Assembly (NCBI GenBank): GCA_965198825.1
Contig: CBDAQB010000003.1
Location: 2,108,001 to 2,172,000, forward strand
Length of the DNA: 64,000 nucleotides
Reading direction: 5' to 3'
Origin: BOG-908 sp965198825
GTDB taxonomy: Bacteria > Pseudomonadota > Alphaproteobacteria > Acetobacterales > Acetobacteraceae
Made by a program: the position numbers and the translations under genes. The notes beneath the pieces were generated by a model. It saw only the letters and a list, made by a program, of their open reading frames with translations. It did not search any database and was not told where the DNA came from. Position 1 is the stretch's first letter, and each line of letters begins with the position of its first letter. Shown here piece by piece: positions 32,365-41,584 of this stretch.

Positions 32365-33293
32365 CACTCGTATCCGAGAAGCTCGAAGATGTCGCGGTCC
32401 TTCAGCGGCGTTCCTGTGAGCGGCTGTGTTCCGGCCCAAAGCGATGCTGCCAGGCGCAGATACTCGAGTTTGACTTTCTCGAGCTCGGGCGAGCTTTCCA
32501 TTTCGAACAGAGTGGATTTCTTCAGGCGGCTGCGGCGGATGACGTCGAGGTCCGGGAAGTGGGCGAGAGTCGAGAGGCCGGTGGCTTCGTTGTAGCGGTC
32601 GACCTGGTCGGTGGCGGCGCTGCGGTTGCAGATGACTCCGCCGAGACGGACGTTGTAGTTCTTCGATTTGGCTGCGATGGCGGCGACGATGCGGTTCATA
32701 GCGAAGATGCTGTCGAAATCGTTGGCGGCGACGATGAGCGCGCGGTCGGCGTGCTGAAGGGGGGCGGCGAAACCGCCGCAGACGACGTCGCCCAGAACAT
32801 CGAAGATCACGACGTCGGTTTCTTCGAGGAGGTGGTGCTCCTTGAGGAGTTTGACCGTCTGGCCGACGACATAGCCGCCGCAGCCGGTGCCTGCAGGTGG
32901 GCCGCCTGCTTCGACGCACATGACGCCGTTGTAGCCCTGAAAGACGAAATCCTCCACGCGCAGTTCTTCGGAGTGGAAATTCACTGTCTCCAGCACGTCT
33001 ATGACCGTGGGCTGAAGCTGCTTGGTGAGCGTGAACGTCGAATCATGCTTGGGGTCGCAGCCGATCTGCAGGACGCGCTTGCCGAGCTTGCTGAAGGCGA
33101 CAGACAAATTCGAGGAGGTCGTGCTCTTGCCTATGCCGCCTTTGCCGTAAACGGCGAAGACCTTCGCTGTGCCGATCTTCAGGTTTGGATCGAGCTGGAC
33201 CTGCACACTGCCCTCACCATCGCCTCTTTTGGGCAACAGATTGTTGCGTGGCTTGTCAGTCAGTGAGGGCCGGGCCAGGGTGTCGGTCGTCAT
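32364..33293 (-). CDS. bchL: Dark-operative protochlorophyllide reductase iron protein
   Basis: NifH-like ATPase donating electrons to BchNB. 309 aa with P-loop GKGGIGKS at residues 50-57, switch II region, and cluster cysteines in GGPPAGTGCGGYVVG and DVLGDVVCGGFAAPL. The C-terminus ends GTPLKDRDIFELLGYE, standard for BchL. The start overlaps the bchH stop by 4 bp. Together with BchX it shows that both nitrogenase-like steps of BChl synthesis are encoded here. Confidence 0.98.
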   Translation of the reverse strand: MTTDTLARPSLTDKPRNNLLPKRGDGEGSVQVQLDPNLKIGTAKVFAVYGKGGIGKSTTSSNLSVAFSKLGKRVLQIGCDPKHDSTFTLTKQLQPTVIDVLETVNFHSEELRVEDFVFQGYNGVMCVEAGGPPAGTGCGGYVVGQTVKLLKEHHLLEETDVVIFDVLGDVVCGGFAAPLQHADRALIVAANDFDSIFAMNRIVAAIAAKSKNYNVRLGGVICNRSAATDQVDRYNEATGLSTLAHFPDLDVIRRSRLKKSTLFEMESSPELEKVKLEYLRLAASLWAGTQPLTGTPLKDRDIFELLGYE

Positions 33294-36200
33294 GCGGCCA
33301 TCTCCACGGTAATGCCTTCGAGCCGGTCTTCGAGTTCTTCACCGGCGCGTCGCAGGGCTTGCAAGGTCGCGTCGTCGGGCGACCAGTAGTTTCTCTCATG
33401 CGCCTCTATGAGGCGGTTCGCGATCTTGGCGGATGCCTTCGGATTCAGCTTGGCGATACGCTCGCGCATATCGTCGTCCAGCACGTAGGTTTCCGCAAGC
33501 TGTTGATAGACCCAGGGAGAAACTTCTCCCGTGGTGGCTGACCAACCAAGGGTGTTGGTGACGTGGGCGTCGATTTCGCGAACACCTTCGTAGCCGTGCT
33601 TGAGCAATCCCTCATACCATTTCGGGTTAAGGGCGCGCGTGCGTGTCTCGAGCGAAACCTGCTCGTTGAGCGTGCGCACGACGCCGTCGCCGCGTGTCTG
33701 GTCGCCGATGTAGACGGAAGCGGCGGTGCCGCCGCGGGCGCGGCGTACGGCGCGGGTGATGCCGCCAAGCGTATCGAAGTAGTGATCGACGGTGGTGACG
33801 CCTAGTTCGATGCTGTCGAGGTTCTGGTAGGTGATGTCCACGCTTGCCAGGACATGGCCGAGGATCGTGGGCTGCTTTTGCGGAACGCCGTCCATGCCGT
33901 AGGCAAAGCCCTTGCGCGCGACATAGGCATCGGCGAGTTCGTCCTCATCGTTCCAGACGCCGGCGCCAACCATCTGGTTGACGTTCGAGCCGTAGGCGCC
34001 GTCTGCGTTTCCAAATACGCGAAGGGCGGCTTGCGCCATGTCGCCGCCGTGCTGTGCGAGGTATTGCAAGGCGTGGCGGCGAATGTGGTTTTGCGAAAGC
34101 GGCTCGTCGGCGTTCGCCGCCATGAGCGCTGCTTCCGCGAGAAGTTTGGTTTGCAGCGGGAGCAGGTCGCGAAAAATGCCAGACAGGGTCAGCACAACAT
34201 CGACGCGCGGGCGGCCGAGTTCCTCGAGGGGAATGAGGCGGGCGCCTGAGAGGCGGCCGTAGGAGTCGAAGCGCGGGGCGGCGCCCATCAGCCAGAGCGC
34301 CTGGGCGATCGGGCCGCCTTCGGATTTGAGGTTATCGGTTCCCCAGAGGACCATGGCCACGGTTTCGGGAATCTTGTTGCCGTCCAAGGCGTGGCGGGCG
34401 AGCAGGCGGTCGGCCTGGCGGGCGCCGTCCTGGCAGGCGAAGACGCTTGGGAGGCGGAAGGGGTCGAAGCCGTGCAGGTTCCGGCCAGTCGGCAGCACAT
34501 CCATGGTCCGGATGAGGTCGCCGCCTGGAGCGGGACGGACATAGCCGCCGTCCAGTGCGTGGATGATGGCGGGGAGTTCGTGATCTTCGGACAGCAGCTT
34601 GTCCATGGCCGTGCGCTGTTCCGGGTCGGCGATACCAGCGGCGTCCAGCATGGCGGCGCGCTGCGCGGCATCGGGCGGCGCGCCGATGACGTGCAGGCCG
34701 TCCGGGATGAGGGTGTATTCGAGTTCCAGAAGTGCGTTCGCCAGTCGTGCGATTTGGGATTCCACGTCGCCGGACCAGGCGGGTTCTGCCTGGGCGAGAT
34801 CGACCGTGGCAGCCTGCGCCTGAATGAGGGCCGCGAGGTGTTCGCGTTGCTCGGCTTCGACTTCCGGCTCAAGGCCGCGCCAGCGGTCCAGAGAGGATTT
34901 CAGTTCGAGAAGGCCGCGGTAGAGGCCGGCGTTTGCGACCGCGGGCGTGAGATAGCTGATGAGCACGGCGCCGGCGCGGCGCTTGGCAATCATGCCCTCG
35001 GACGGATTGTTCGAGGCGTAGAAGTTGAAGTTGGGTACGTCGCCGATGAGGCGGTCGGGCCAGCAGGCTTCAGAGAGGCCGGCCTGCTTGCCTGGCATGA
35101 ACTCGAGCGCGCCATGTGTGCCGAAGTGAAGCACGGCGTTCGCTGCGAAATCCTCTCGTATCCAGCGATAGAAGGCGGCGAAGGCGTGTGTCGGCGCGAA
35201 GCCGCTTTCGAAGAGGAGACGCATCGGATCGCCTTCATAGCCGAAGGCGGGCTGCAGTCCGACGAACACATTGCCGAACTGGGCACCGAGAATGAAGATG
35301 TCGCGGCCGTTCGTCTGGTGGCGGCCCGGCGCGGGGCCCCAGGCCTTCTCGATATCGCCAAGCCAACTCTGGTGGCGGACGTGGTGATCCGCGGAGACAC
35401 GCGCGGCGACGTTGGCGTCGGTGCCGTGGATTTCGGCATTGCCTTCGAGCAACGTCGTGCGAAGCGCGTCCACTGACTCTGGAACTTCGACGCTGTAGCC
35501 GGAGGCTTCGAGGGCGCGCAGCGTGTTGAGAAGAGAGTCGAAGACGGCGAGGTAGGCGGCGGTGCCTGCGGCGCCGGCGTTCGGCGGGAAGTTGAAGAGA
35601 ACGGCGGCAATCTTGCGGTTCGCGCGCGCAGTGCGGCGCAGTGTGGCGAGGCGCAGCACGCGGTCGGCGAGCGTGGCGGCACGTTCGGCATGCGAAACCA
35701 TGCGGCGCGCGCAGGTGCCTTCGCAACCGGGGCAAGGGCTGGCGGTTTGCGCACGCCCGCAGCGGCCGCCGAACGTCATGGGCAGCATGCCGCCGTCGAG
35801 CTCCGGGATGGCGACCATCATGGTGGCTTCGATGGGGAGCAGGCCTCGCGCGTTGCCCTGCCATTGCTCGACGGACTGGAATTCGACCGGATGGGCGGTG
35901 ATGTACGGGACGTCGAGGCGGGCGAGGAGCGCTTCGGCCGCACGGCTGTCGTTGTAGGCGGGGCCTCCCACCAATGAGAAGCCGGTCAGCGAAATGACGG
36001 CGTCCACGGCAGCGATGTCGTTTTCGAAGAAGAAGCGTTCGATGGCGGGACGGGCGTCGAGTCCGCTCGAGAAGACGGGTATGACTCGCAGGCCGCGCGC
36101 TTCGAGGGCCGTGATGACTCCGTCGTAGTGCGCGGCGTTGCCGGAGAGGATGTAGGAGCGGAGCAGGATGAGGCCGACTGTGCCCGCCTTGCCGCCGCGC

Positions 36201-36946
36201 GGCAGGCCGCTCGTGGACTCGGCGACCTTGCCTGGAAGCTTGGGATGATAGAGGCCGACGTCCGGATAGATCAGAGGTGCGGCGGCGCGGACGCTGGTGC
36301 GCATGTGGAGGCGCGGACCATCGGCGAAGCGCTCGACCATCATGCGCATCAGGTTGCCGAGGTTTTCTTCTGAACCAGCCAGCCAGTATTGCAAGGCGAG
36401 GAAATAGGTGCGGACGTCCTGCGCGGTGCCGGGAATGAATTTCATCAGCTTCGGCAGGCGCCGAAGCATCTTCATCTGCGCGTGGCCTGCGGCCGCCGCC
36501 CCTGCGCCTGGCTTGCCGCCACGCATTTTCTTCAGGAGGCCCATGGCGCCGGTGGGTTCGCGCGCCATGTCGAAGCGGCCCATGCGCGTGAGGCGCGTGA
36601 CTTCGGCGGCCGACATGCAGCAGAGCATGGCGTCGCAATTCTCACGGCGCGCGGCGAGTGCTGGCTGAACGGCCTTGATATGGTCTTCGAGGAAAAGCAT
36701 CGTCGCAATGACGATATCGCCGCGGGAGATGTCCTCCCGGCAGGCTTGCAGTGCGGCCGGGTCGCTGCCCCAGACGTCGGCGGGGTGGACGGCGAGTTCG
36801 AAGCCTGGCAGCGCCCGCTTGATGTCGCCGGCGGCACGCGCGGCGGCGCCTGCGAGGTTGCTGTCCATGGTGACGATCACCATGCGCAAAGGCGCGGCAC
36901 CGTCGCGCAAGATGGGATCAGCGGCCAAAGTGGGCTTTTGCATCAT
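33290..36946 (-). CDS. bchH: Magnesium chelatase large subunit
   Basis: Porphyrin-binding subunit that inserts Mg into protoporphyrin IX together with BchI and BchD (not in this window). 1218 aa. The N-terminal part (RMVIVTMDSNLAGAAARAAGDI) and the cobN/Mg-chelatase core are visible: HFGTHGALEFMPGKQAGLSEACWPDRLIG, NNPSEGMIAKRR, GRNLHGFDPFRLPS, TLSGIFRDLLPLQ, and the C-terminal WSPDDATLQALRRAGEELEDRLEG. The start at 36946 overlaps bchB by 29 bp; a nearer start at the next Met is possible. Translationally coupled to bchL. Confidence 0.97.
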   Translation of the reverse strand: MMQKPTLAADPILRDGAAPLRMVIVTMDSNLAGAAARAAGDIKRALPGFELAVHPADVWGSDPAALQACREDISRGDIVIATMLFLEDHIKAVQPALAARRENCDAMLCCMSAAEVTRLTRMGRFDMAREPTGAMGLLKKMRGGKPGAGAAAAGHAQMKMLRRLPKLMKFIPGTAQDVRTYFLALQYWLAGSEENLGNLMRMMVERFADGPRLHMRTSVRAAAPLIYPDVGLYHPKLPGKVAESTSGLPRGGKAGTVGLILLRSYILSGNAAHYDGVITALEARGLRVIPVFSSGLDARPAIERFFFENDIAAVDAVISLTGFSLVGGPAYNDSRAAEALLARLDVPYITAHPVEFQSVEQWQGNARGLLPIEATMMVAIPELDGGMLPMTFGGRCGRAQTASPCPGCEGTCARRMVSHAERAATLADRVLRLATLRRTARANRKIAAVLFNFPPNAGAAGTAAYLAVFDSLLNTLRALEASGYSVEVPESVDALRTTLLEGNAEIHGTDANVAARVSADHHVRHQSWLGDIEKAWGPAPGRHQTNGRDIFILGAQFGNVFVGLQPAFGYEGDPMRLLFESGFAPTHAFAAFYRWIREDFAANAVLHFGTHGALEFMPGKQAGLSEACWPDRLIGDVPNFNFYASNNPSEGMIAKRRAGAVLISYLTPAVANAGLYRGLLELKSSLDRWRGLEPEVEAEQREHLAALIQAQAATVDLAQAEPAWSGDVESQIARLANALLELEYTLIPDGLHVIGAPPDAAQRAAMLDAAGIADPEQRTAMDKLLSEDHELPAIIHALDGGYVRPAPGGDLIRTMDVLPTGRNLHGFDPFRLPSVFACQDGARQADRLLARHALDGNKIPETVAMVLWGTDNLKSEGGPIAQALWLMGAAPRFDSYGRLSGARLIPLEELGRPRVDVVLTLSGIFRDLLPLQTKLLAEAALMAANADEPLSQNHIRRHALQYLAQHGGDMAQAALRVFGNADGAYGSNVNQMVGAGVWNDEDELADAYVARKGFAYGMDGVPQKQPTILGHVLASVDITYQNLDSIELGVTTVDHYFDTLGGITRAVRRARGGTAASVYIGDQTRGDGVVRTLNEQVSLETRTRALNPKWYEGLLKHGYEGVREIDAHVTNTLGWSATTGEVSPWVYQQLAETYVLDDDMRERIAKLNPKASAKIANRLIEAHERNYWSPDDATLQALRRAGEELEDRLEGITVEMAA

Positions 36947-38510
36947 AAAGCGTGTCCACTGTGATCGTCATGATAGCGTGGTCGGCGGCGTATTTCTCTG
37001 TGTTCCGGCGCGCCTTGCCCCTGACGAAGAAGGGGATCTTGCCGAGTTCCTTTTCGGCGTCGCGGCACCAGGTGACGGCGGCCTTTTCCAGCACCAGGAC
37101 TTCGTCTTCGGCGCTTGCTTGTTGTTCCACGTCGGAAATTTCGCGTAGTGCGCGATGCTCGGATGTCGCGCCGAGATGGGAAGGCGCTGCGCCGTCGGCG
37201 AACTCGAAATCATCGCGGAACATGGTGATCAGATGTTCCTCGAGGCCCATCATGAGCGGGTGGACCCAAGTATCGAAGATGACGTTCGCGCCTTCGAAAC
37301 CCATTTGCGGCGAGAAGCGCGCAGGGAAGTCCTGCACGTGTATGGGAGCGGAGATGACCGCGCAGGCGATGCCCAGGCGCTTGGCTATGTGGCGTTCCAT
37401 CTGCGTGCCGAGAACCAGTTCCGGGCGCAGTTCGGCGACTCGTGCCTCGACTTCGAGATAGTCGTCAGTGACGAGGGCTTCGACGTTGTAAAGCTTGGCG
37501 GCCTCGCGGACTTCGCGTGCGAATTCGCGGCTATAGGTTCCGATGCCGACGACTGTAAAACCCATCTCCTGGGCGGCGATGCGGGCGGCGGCAATGGCGT
37601 GGGTGGCGTCGCCGAACACGAAAACCCGTTTTCCGGTCAAGTAAGTCGAGTCGACGGAGCGGGAATACCAGGGGAGATTGCTCGACGCTTCAGCGAGGAT
37701 GGAGGTGGCGTCGATGCCGGCGAGTGTCGCCACCTCGGCAATGAAGTCGCGCGTGGCGCCTATGCCGATCGGAACGGTCTTGGTGGATTTCTGGCCGAAG
37801 CTGCGCTGCAGCCAGGCGGCGGCCTGGCCTGCGACTTCGGGGTAGAGGACGACGTTGAAATCGGCGTCGCCGAGGCGTGCGATATCGGCCGGCGTGGCGC
37901 CCAGCGGGGCGGCGACGTTCACATCGATGCCGAGGCGCGCGAGAAGATTGGTGATTTCACGCGTATCGTCGCGGTGGCGGAAGCCGAGGGCGGAAGCGCC
38001 CAGCACGTTGCAGCGCGGACGGACGCCGGCGGCGCGCTCGGGGCGAACGGTGCCGGGGGGCGGCACGGAGGGGCCGGCGAGAGCGCGGACGATTTGGTAG
38101 AAAGTCTCGGCGGCGCCCCAGTTTTCCTTTTTCTGGTAGGCAGGAAGCTCGAGCGCAATGACGGGGATCGGCATGTTCAGGGCGCGTGCGAGTCCGCCCG
38201 GGTCGTCCTGGATGAGTTCCGCTGTGCAGGAGGCGCCTACCAGCATGGCTTGTGGCGCGAAGCGTTCGTAGGCGCCTTGGACTGCATCCTTGAAGAGTTG
38301 TGCCGTATCGCCGCCGAGGTCGCGCGCCTGGAAGGTGGTGTAGGTAACGGGCGGGCGCTTGCGCAGGCGCTCGATCATGGTGAAGAGCAGGTCGGCGTAG
38401 GTGTCGCCCTGCGGCGCATGCAGGACGTAATGAATGTCCTCCATGGCGGTGGCGATACGCATGGCGCCTACGTGCGGCGGGCCTTCGTAGGTCCAGAGGG
38501 TGAGCTGCAT
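36918..38510 (-). CDS. bchB: Dark-operative protochlorophyllide reductase subunit B
   Basis: NifK-like catalytic subunit of DPOR, reducing ring D of protochlorophyllide. 530 aa from 38510 (MQLTLWTYEGPPHVGAMRIATAMEDIHYVLHAPQGDTYADLL); the conserved Asp of MEDIHY replaces a cysteine as ligand of the NB cluster. Other landmarks are LVGASCTAELIQDDPGGLA and IGTYSREFAREVREAAKLY. The C-terminal domain (TWCRDAEKELGKIPFFVRGKARRNTEKYA) is the BchB-type tail. It starts 2 bp after bchN. Confidence 0.97.
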   Translation of the reverse strand: MQLTLWTYEGPPHVGAMRIATAMEDIHYVLHAPQGDTYADLLFTMIERLRKRPPVTYTTFQARDLGGDTAQLFKDAVQGAYERFAPQAMLVGASCTAELIQDDPGGLARALNMPIPVIALELPAYQKKENWGAAETFYQIVRALAGPSVPPPGTVRPERAAGVRPRCNVLGASALGFRHRDDTREITNLLARLGIDVNVAAPLGATPADIARLGDADFNVVLYPEVAGQAAAWLQRSFGQKSTKTVPIGIGATRDFIAEVATLAGIDATSILAEASSNLPWYSRSVDSTYLTGKRVFVFGDATHAIAAARIAAQEMGFTVVGIGTYSREFAREVREAAKLYNVEALVTDDYLEVEARVAELRPELVLGTQMERHIAKRLGIACAVISAPIHVQDFPARFSPQMGFEGANVIFDTWVHPLMMGLEEHLITMFRDDFEFADGAAPSHLGATSEHRALREISDVEQQASAEDEVLVLEKAAVTWCRDAEKELGKIPFFVRGKARRNTEKYAADHAIMTITVDTLYDAKAHFGR

Positions 38511-38512
38511 GG

Positions 38513-39796
38513 CTAGATCTTCAGCCGCGTGCGGCGGACCAGAGGGCGGGCGAAAAGTTCGGCGAGGTCGCCTGCCTGGTCAAAGCCCTGGATGGGTGTG
38601 AACAGCAGCTCGATCGACCATTTGGTCGAAAGCCCCTCATATTCCAGCGGATTCGCGAGACCGAGTCCGCACACGGTGAGGTCGGGGCGTTCGGCGCGGC
38701 AGCGGTCTAGCTGGCGTTCGACGTCCTGGCCTTCGCTGAGCTGCACGCCTTCGGGGAGCAAGGCGAGTTCTTCGGCCAGGTGCTGGCGGTGCAAATAGGG
38801 AGTGCCGACTTCGACCAGGCTCATGCCGAGTTCGCGCGAAAGGAAGCGCGCGAGCGGGATTTCGAGCTGGCTGTCAGGGAAAAAGAAGATGCGGCGGCCG
38901 GCGAGTTCGTCGCGGTAGCGCGCAATGGATTTTTCCGCGCGGGCGCGTGGCGTTGCGATGGCCGTTTCCACTGCGGAAGCGGGGATGCCGAAAGCCTTTG
39001 CTGCCGCCTGAAGCCATTTGGTCGTGCCCTCGACGCCCAGGGGGAATGGCGCGGGAATACGGGTGGCGCCACGCTGCTCGAGCGCCCGCGCCGTGTCTGC
39101 CAGGAATGGCTGGGCGAGCAGATAATGCGTGTTGGCGCCAACCGCCGGCAGGTCGATGGAGCGGCGCGGCGGCATGAAACGCACATCGGGTATGCCGATG
39201 GCGTTCAGCAGGCGGGTGAGTTGGTCCTCCACGACTTCGGCCAGTGCGCCGACAACGAGAAGCTCCTTGGCCGCGGACGTCTGTTGCGGAAGGATCGGCA
39301 CTAGCGAGGCGAGGCAGGCGTCTTCGCCCTGGGTAAAAGTGGTTTCGATGCCGCTGCCTGAATAGTTCAGGACTCGCACTTGCGGGGCGTAGGTGGCGGA
39401 AAGGCGTTCGGCGGCGCGGGAGAGATCGAGCTTGATGACTTCCGAGGGGCAGGAGCCGACCAGGAAAAGCATGCGGATTTCCGGGCGGCGCGAGAGGAGT
39501 TGCTGGACCACGCGGTCGAGTTCGTCATTGGCGTCGGCGAGGCCGGCGAGATCGCGCTCGTCGATGATGGCGGTGGCGAAGCGCGGTTCGGCGAAGATCA
39601 TGACGCCGGCTGCGGATTGGATGAGGTGGGCGCAGGTGCGGGAGCCCACGACGAGGAAAAAGGCGTCCTGAATCTTGCGGTGCAGCCAGATGATGCCGGT
39701 GAGGCCGCAGAAGACTTCGCGCTGGCCGCGTTCGCGAATGACCGGGCGATCGGTGCAGCCTTGCAGGTTCGTGGTGACCATGCCGTCTGGTGGCAT
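38513..39796 (-). CDS. bchN: Dark-operative protochlorophyllide reductase subunit N
   Basis: NifD-like subunit pairing with BchB. The ATG at 39796 (MPPDGMVTTNLQGCTDRP) overlaps the bchF stop by one base and gives 427 aa, the usual size; an ATG at 39781 is a possible alternative. The three cluster cysteines are in REVFCGLTGIIWLHR, GSRTCAHLIQSAAGVMIFAE and FLVGSCPSEVIKLDL. The frame can be read much further upstream (to 40483), but that is the antisense-frame shadow of bchF. Confidence 0.97.
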   Translation of the reverse strand: MPPDGMVTTNLQGCTDRPVIRERGQREVFCGLTGIIWLHRKIQDAFFLVVGSRTCAHLIQSAAGVMIFAEPRFATAIIDERDLAGLADANDELDRVVQQLLSRRPEIRMLFLVGSCPSEVIKLDLSRAAERLSATYAPQVRVLNYSGSGIETTFTQGEDACLASLVPILPQQTSAAKELLVVGALAEVVEDQLTRLLNAIGIPDVRFMPPRRSIDLPAVGANTHYLLAQPFLADTARALEQRGATRIPAPFPLGVEGTTKWLQAAAKAFGIPASAVETAIATPRARAEKSIARYRDELAGRRIFFFPDSQLEIPLARFLSRELGMSLVEVGTPYLHRQHLAEELALLPEGVQLSEGQDVERQLDRCRAERPDLTVCGLGLANPLEYEGLSTKWSIELLFTPIQGFDQAGDLAELFARPLVRRTRLKI

Positions 39797-40428
39797 CAGA
39801 CGTGGCCGAAGCCGTCGATGGCGGCAGGTTGCCAGGCGGGCGTTGCACGGCGGGCGGCGCGCAGCTTGAAGACGAATTGCGCGGCATTCACCAGGTAGCT
39901 GGCGTAGGCGGCAAGAGCCAGGACCATGAGGCGGCGGCCGTCCATGCTGCCCGCGAAGAGTTCGGCGACATAGAGGCTGTGCAGGCCGATGACGACCATG
40001 CTCACCGCGTCCTCCCAGAAGAAGGCGGGTGCGAAAAGATAGCGGCCGAACACGGCTTTTTCCCACAGCGAACCGGTGACCATGATGATCGCCAGCACGC
40101 AGGTCTTTGTCAGGATGGAGGCGTTGGCAGCCGTCTCGCCGCGCCCGGTGACCAGGAAGTGGATGACGAAGCCCAGGCTGATGAGGAATACCAGGAACTG
40201 TGTGGGGGCGAGGATGCCCTGCACCAGTGTCCAGGGAGTGGCATCGCGCCTGGCGCGCTCGGCGGGTGTGTAGAGAGGACGGCCGGGGCGCTGGTTGATG
40301 GCGGAATTGACGCGGTGCAGCAGACTTTCCTGGTCTCCGTAGCCTGGCACGTGCCGGCCGGCGGCGGCGCCCCAGGGCGCGCAATCCGCGGCATTCATGA
40401 CCCTGCCGACAAGTTCCGTCATGAACAT
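39796..40428 (-). CDS. bchF: 3-vinyl bacteriochlorophyllide hydratase
   Basis: Membrane enzyme adding water to the C3 vinyl group. The conserved core begins RPLYTPAERARRDATPWTLVQGILAPTQF and runs through three or four membrane spans, with GSLWEKAVFGRYLFAPAFFWEDAVSMVVI and AAYASYLVNAAQFVFKLRAARR. Compared with usual BchF there are about 50 extra N-terminal residues (MNAADCAPWGAAAGRHVPGYGDQESLLHR). Starts at 40458, 40428, 40422 and 40398 are all in frame. 40428 is chosen because GGGAGG lies 12 bp upstream and the predicted promoter leaves little room for 40458. First gene of the operon running to hemA, under PpsR-like sites shared with aerR. Confidence 0.92.
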   Translation of the reverse strand: MFMTELVGRVMNAADCAPWGAAAGRHVPGYGDQESLLHRVNSAINQRPGRPLYTPAERARRDATPWTLVQGILAPTQFLVFLISLGFVIHFLVTGRGETAANASILTKTCVLAIIMVTGSLWEKAVFGRYLFAPAFFWEDAVSMVVIGLHSLYVAELFAGSMDGRRLMVLALAAYASYLVNAAQFVFKLRAARRATPAWQPAAIDGFGHV

Positions 40429-40484
40429 GGCCTGACAACGCCTCCCGATCGCCTTCAAGGACGCTACGGCTGGGGCGCCGCACC

Positions 40485-40518
40485 TGTCAAGCTGGGCTTA
40501 CGTAAATCTGGCTTGACA
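40485..40518. promoter_or_regulatory. Divergent bchF/aerR promoter region with two PpsR-like sites
   Basis: TGT-N12-ACG (40485-40502) and CGT-N12-ACA (40501-40518) abut and share two bases, one half of each matching the PpsR/CrtJ consensus TGT-N12-ACA. TTGACA occurs outward on each strand: 40513-40518 for aerR and 40490-40485 (- strand) for bchF. A protein bound here would cover both -35 boxes. The -10 elements are not clear. Confidence 0.75.
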
Positions 40519-40559
40519 CTTTTGGACGGAGGAGGTCTTCAATAGGGGAGAGGCAGCCG

Positions 40560-41462
40560 ATGGCGCGCATGACACAGCAATTGGTCACCGAGGGAGCATG
40601 GACTGAAGGGAGCGCTACGCTTCCGGCGCGCGATCATGGGGCATCGGCGCGCGCCAGGCGGACGGCGGATGCCGGGGACATGAGCCGCCATGACCTGCTG
40701 AAGCGGACGGTCGAGCAAGAGGTCATTCCGCGCTTGCTGATGATGCAACGCTCAGAGACCATCGTTCGCAGGCAACCCGCGGCTGAAGCGCCAGCGCCCT
40801 CCCCTGCGCAGGTTTCCGGGCTGGTCGATCTTTTGCTGGCAAGCGATCAGCCGGCTTCCACGAATTTCGTGGATGCCATGCGCGCGCTCGGGGCTTCAGC
40901 GGAGTCGCTCTACCTCGATTTGCTGACGCCTGCCGCGCGGCGGCTCGGCGCGATGTGGGCGGACGATGTTTGCGACTTTTCGGAAGTGACGGTCGGACTG
41001 GTGCGGCTGCATCATATCATGCGGTCGCTGGAGCCTGATTTCATGCGCGATGCGAGTGTGCGGCCGGATAGCCCGCGCGCGCTGCTGATCCAGATGCCAG
41101 GCGAGCAGCATGGGCTCGGCATCAGCATGGTGGTGCAATTCTTCCGCCGCGCTGGGTGGGATGTCTGGAACGAGCCGGTTGCCACGAGTGCGGATCTGCT
41201 CGACATGGTGCGGCAGCAATCCCTGGCACTAGTCGGCATATCGGTAAGTTGCAGTGAGCGCCTAGAGGCTCTTGCAAGCGACATACGCGCCATACGGCGC
41301 GTTTCGCGCAACTCGCGTGTTCGTATCATGGTCGGCGGGCCGATTTTTGCCGAGCATCCGCAACTTGCATCGATGGTCGGCGCGGATGCGACGGCTGCCG
41401 ATGCGCGCGAGGCCGTGCAGCAGGCGCGCACACTCGTTTCTTCTGTGGCCCGACACCGATGA
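40560..41462 (+). CDS. aerR: AerR/PpaA cobalamin-binding antirepressor
   Basis: B12-binding regulator that modulates PpsR/CrtJ in response to light and redox. 300 aa from ATG 40560 (GGAGAGG ribosome site 7 bp upstream). A helical half (residues 80-165, with MWADDVCDFSEVTVGLVRLHHIMRSLEP) precedes the cobalamin-binding Rossmann half (ALLIQMPGEQHGLGISMVVQFFRRAGWDV, VGISVSCSERLEAL, VRIMVGGPIF). An in-frame ATG at 40680 (MSRHDLLKRTVEQEV) could give the short form described for AerR in R. capsulatus. It lies upstream of ppsR on the same strand and diverges from bchF, the standard arrangement. Confidence 0.92.
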   Translation: MARMTQQLVTEGAWTEGSATLPARDHGASARARRTADAGDMSRHDLLKRTVEQEVIPRLLMMQRSETIVRRQPAAEAPAPSPAQVSGLVDLLLASDQPASTNFVDAMRALGASAESLYLDLLTPAARRLGAMWADDVCDFSEVTVGLVRLHHIMRSLEPDFMRDASVRPDSPRALLIQMPGEQHGLGISMVVQFFRRAGWDVWNEPVATSADLLDMVRQQSLALVGISVSCSERLEALASDIRAIRRVSRNSRVRIMVGGPIFAEHPQLASMVGADATAADAREAVQQARTLVSSVARHR

Positions 41463-41584
41463 GGTTTCCCGCGTCCTCACCCGGTGCGTGCACTGGCGGC
41501 GCTGCTTCCGGCGCTATACTCACGCCGCAACAAGGGGCGGTAGACGACCCACAGAAGACTAGTTTCTAGGCGGGAAACGAGAAC

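Noticed and set aside
38513..40483. A 656-aa frame suggesting a BchF-BchN fusion
   Set aside because: Only the last 427 residues are BchN; the upstream part is bchF in another frame, and bchF itself is intact and overlaps bchN by one base.
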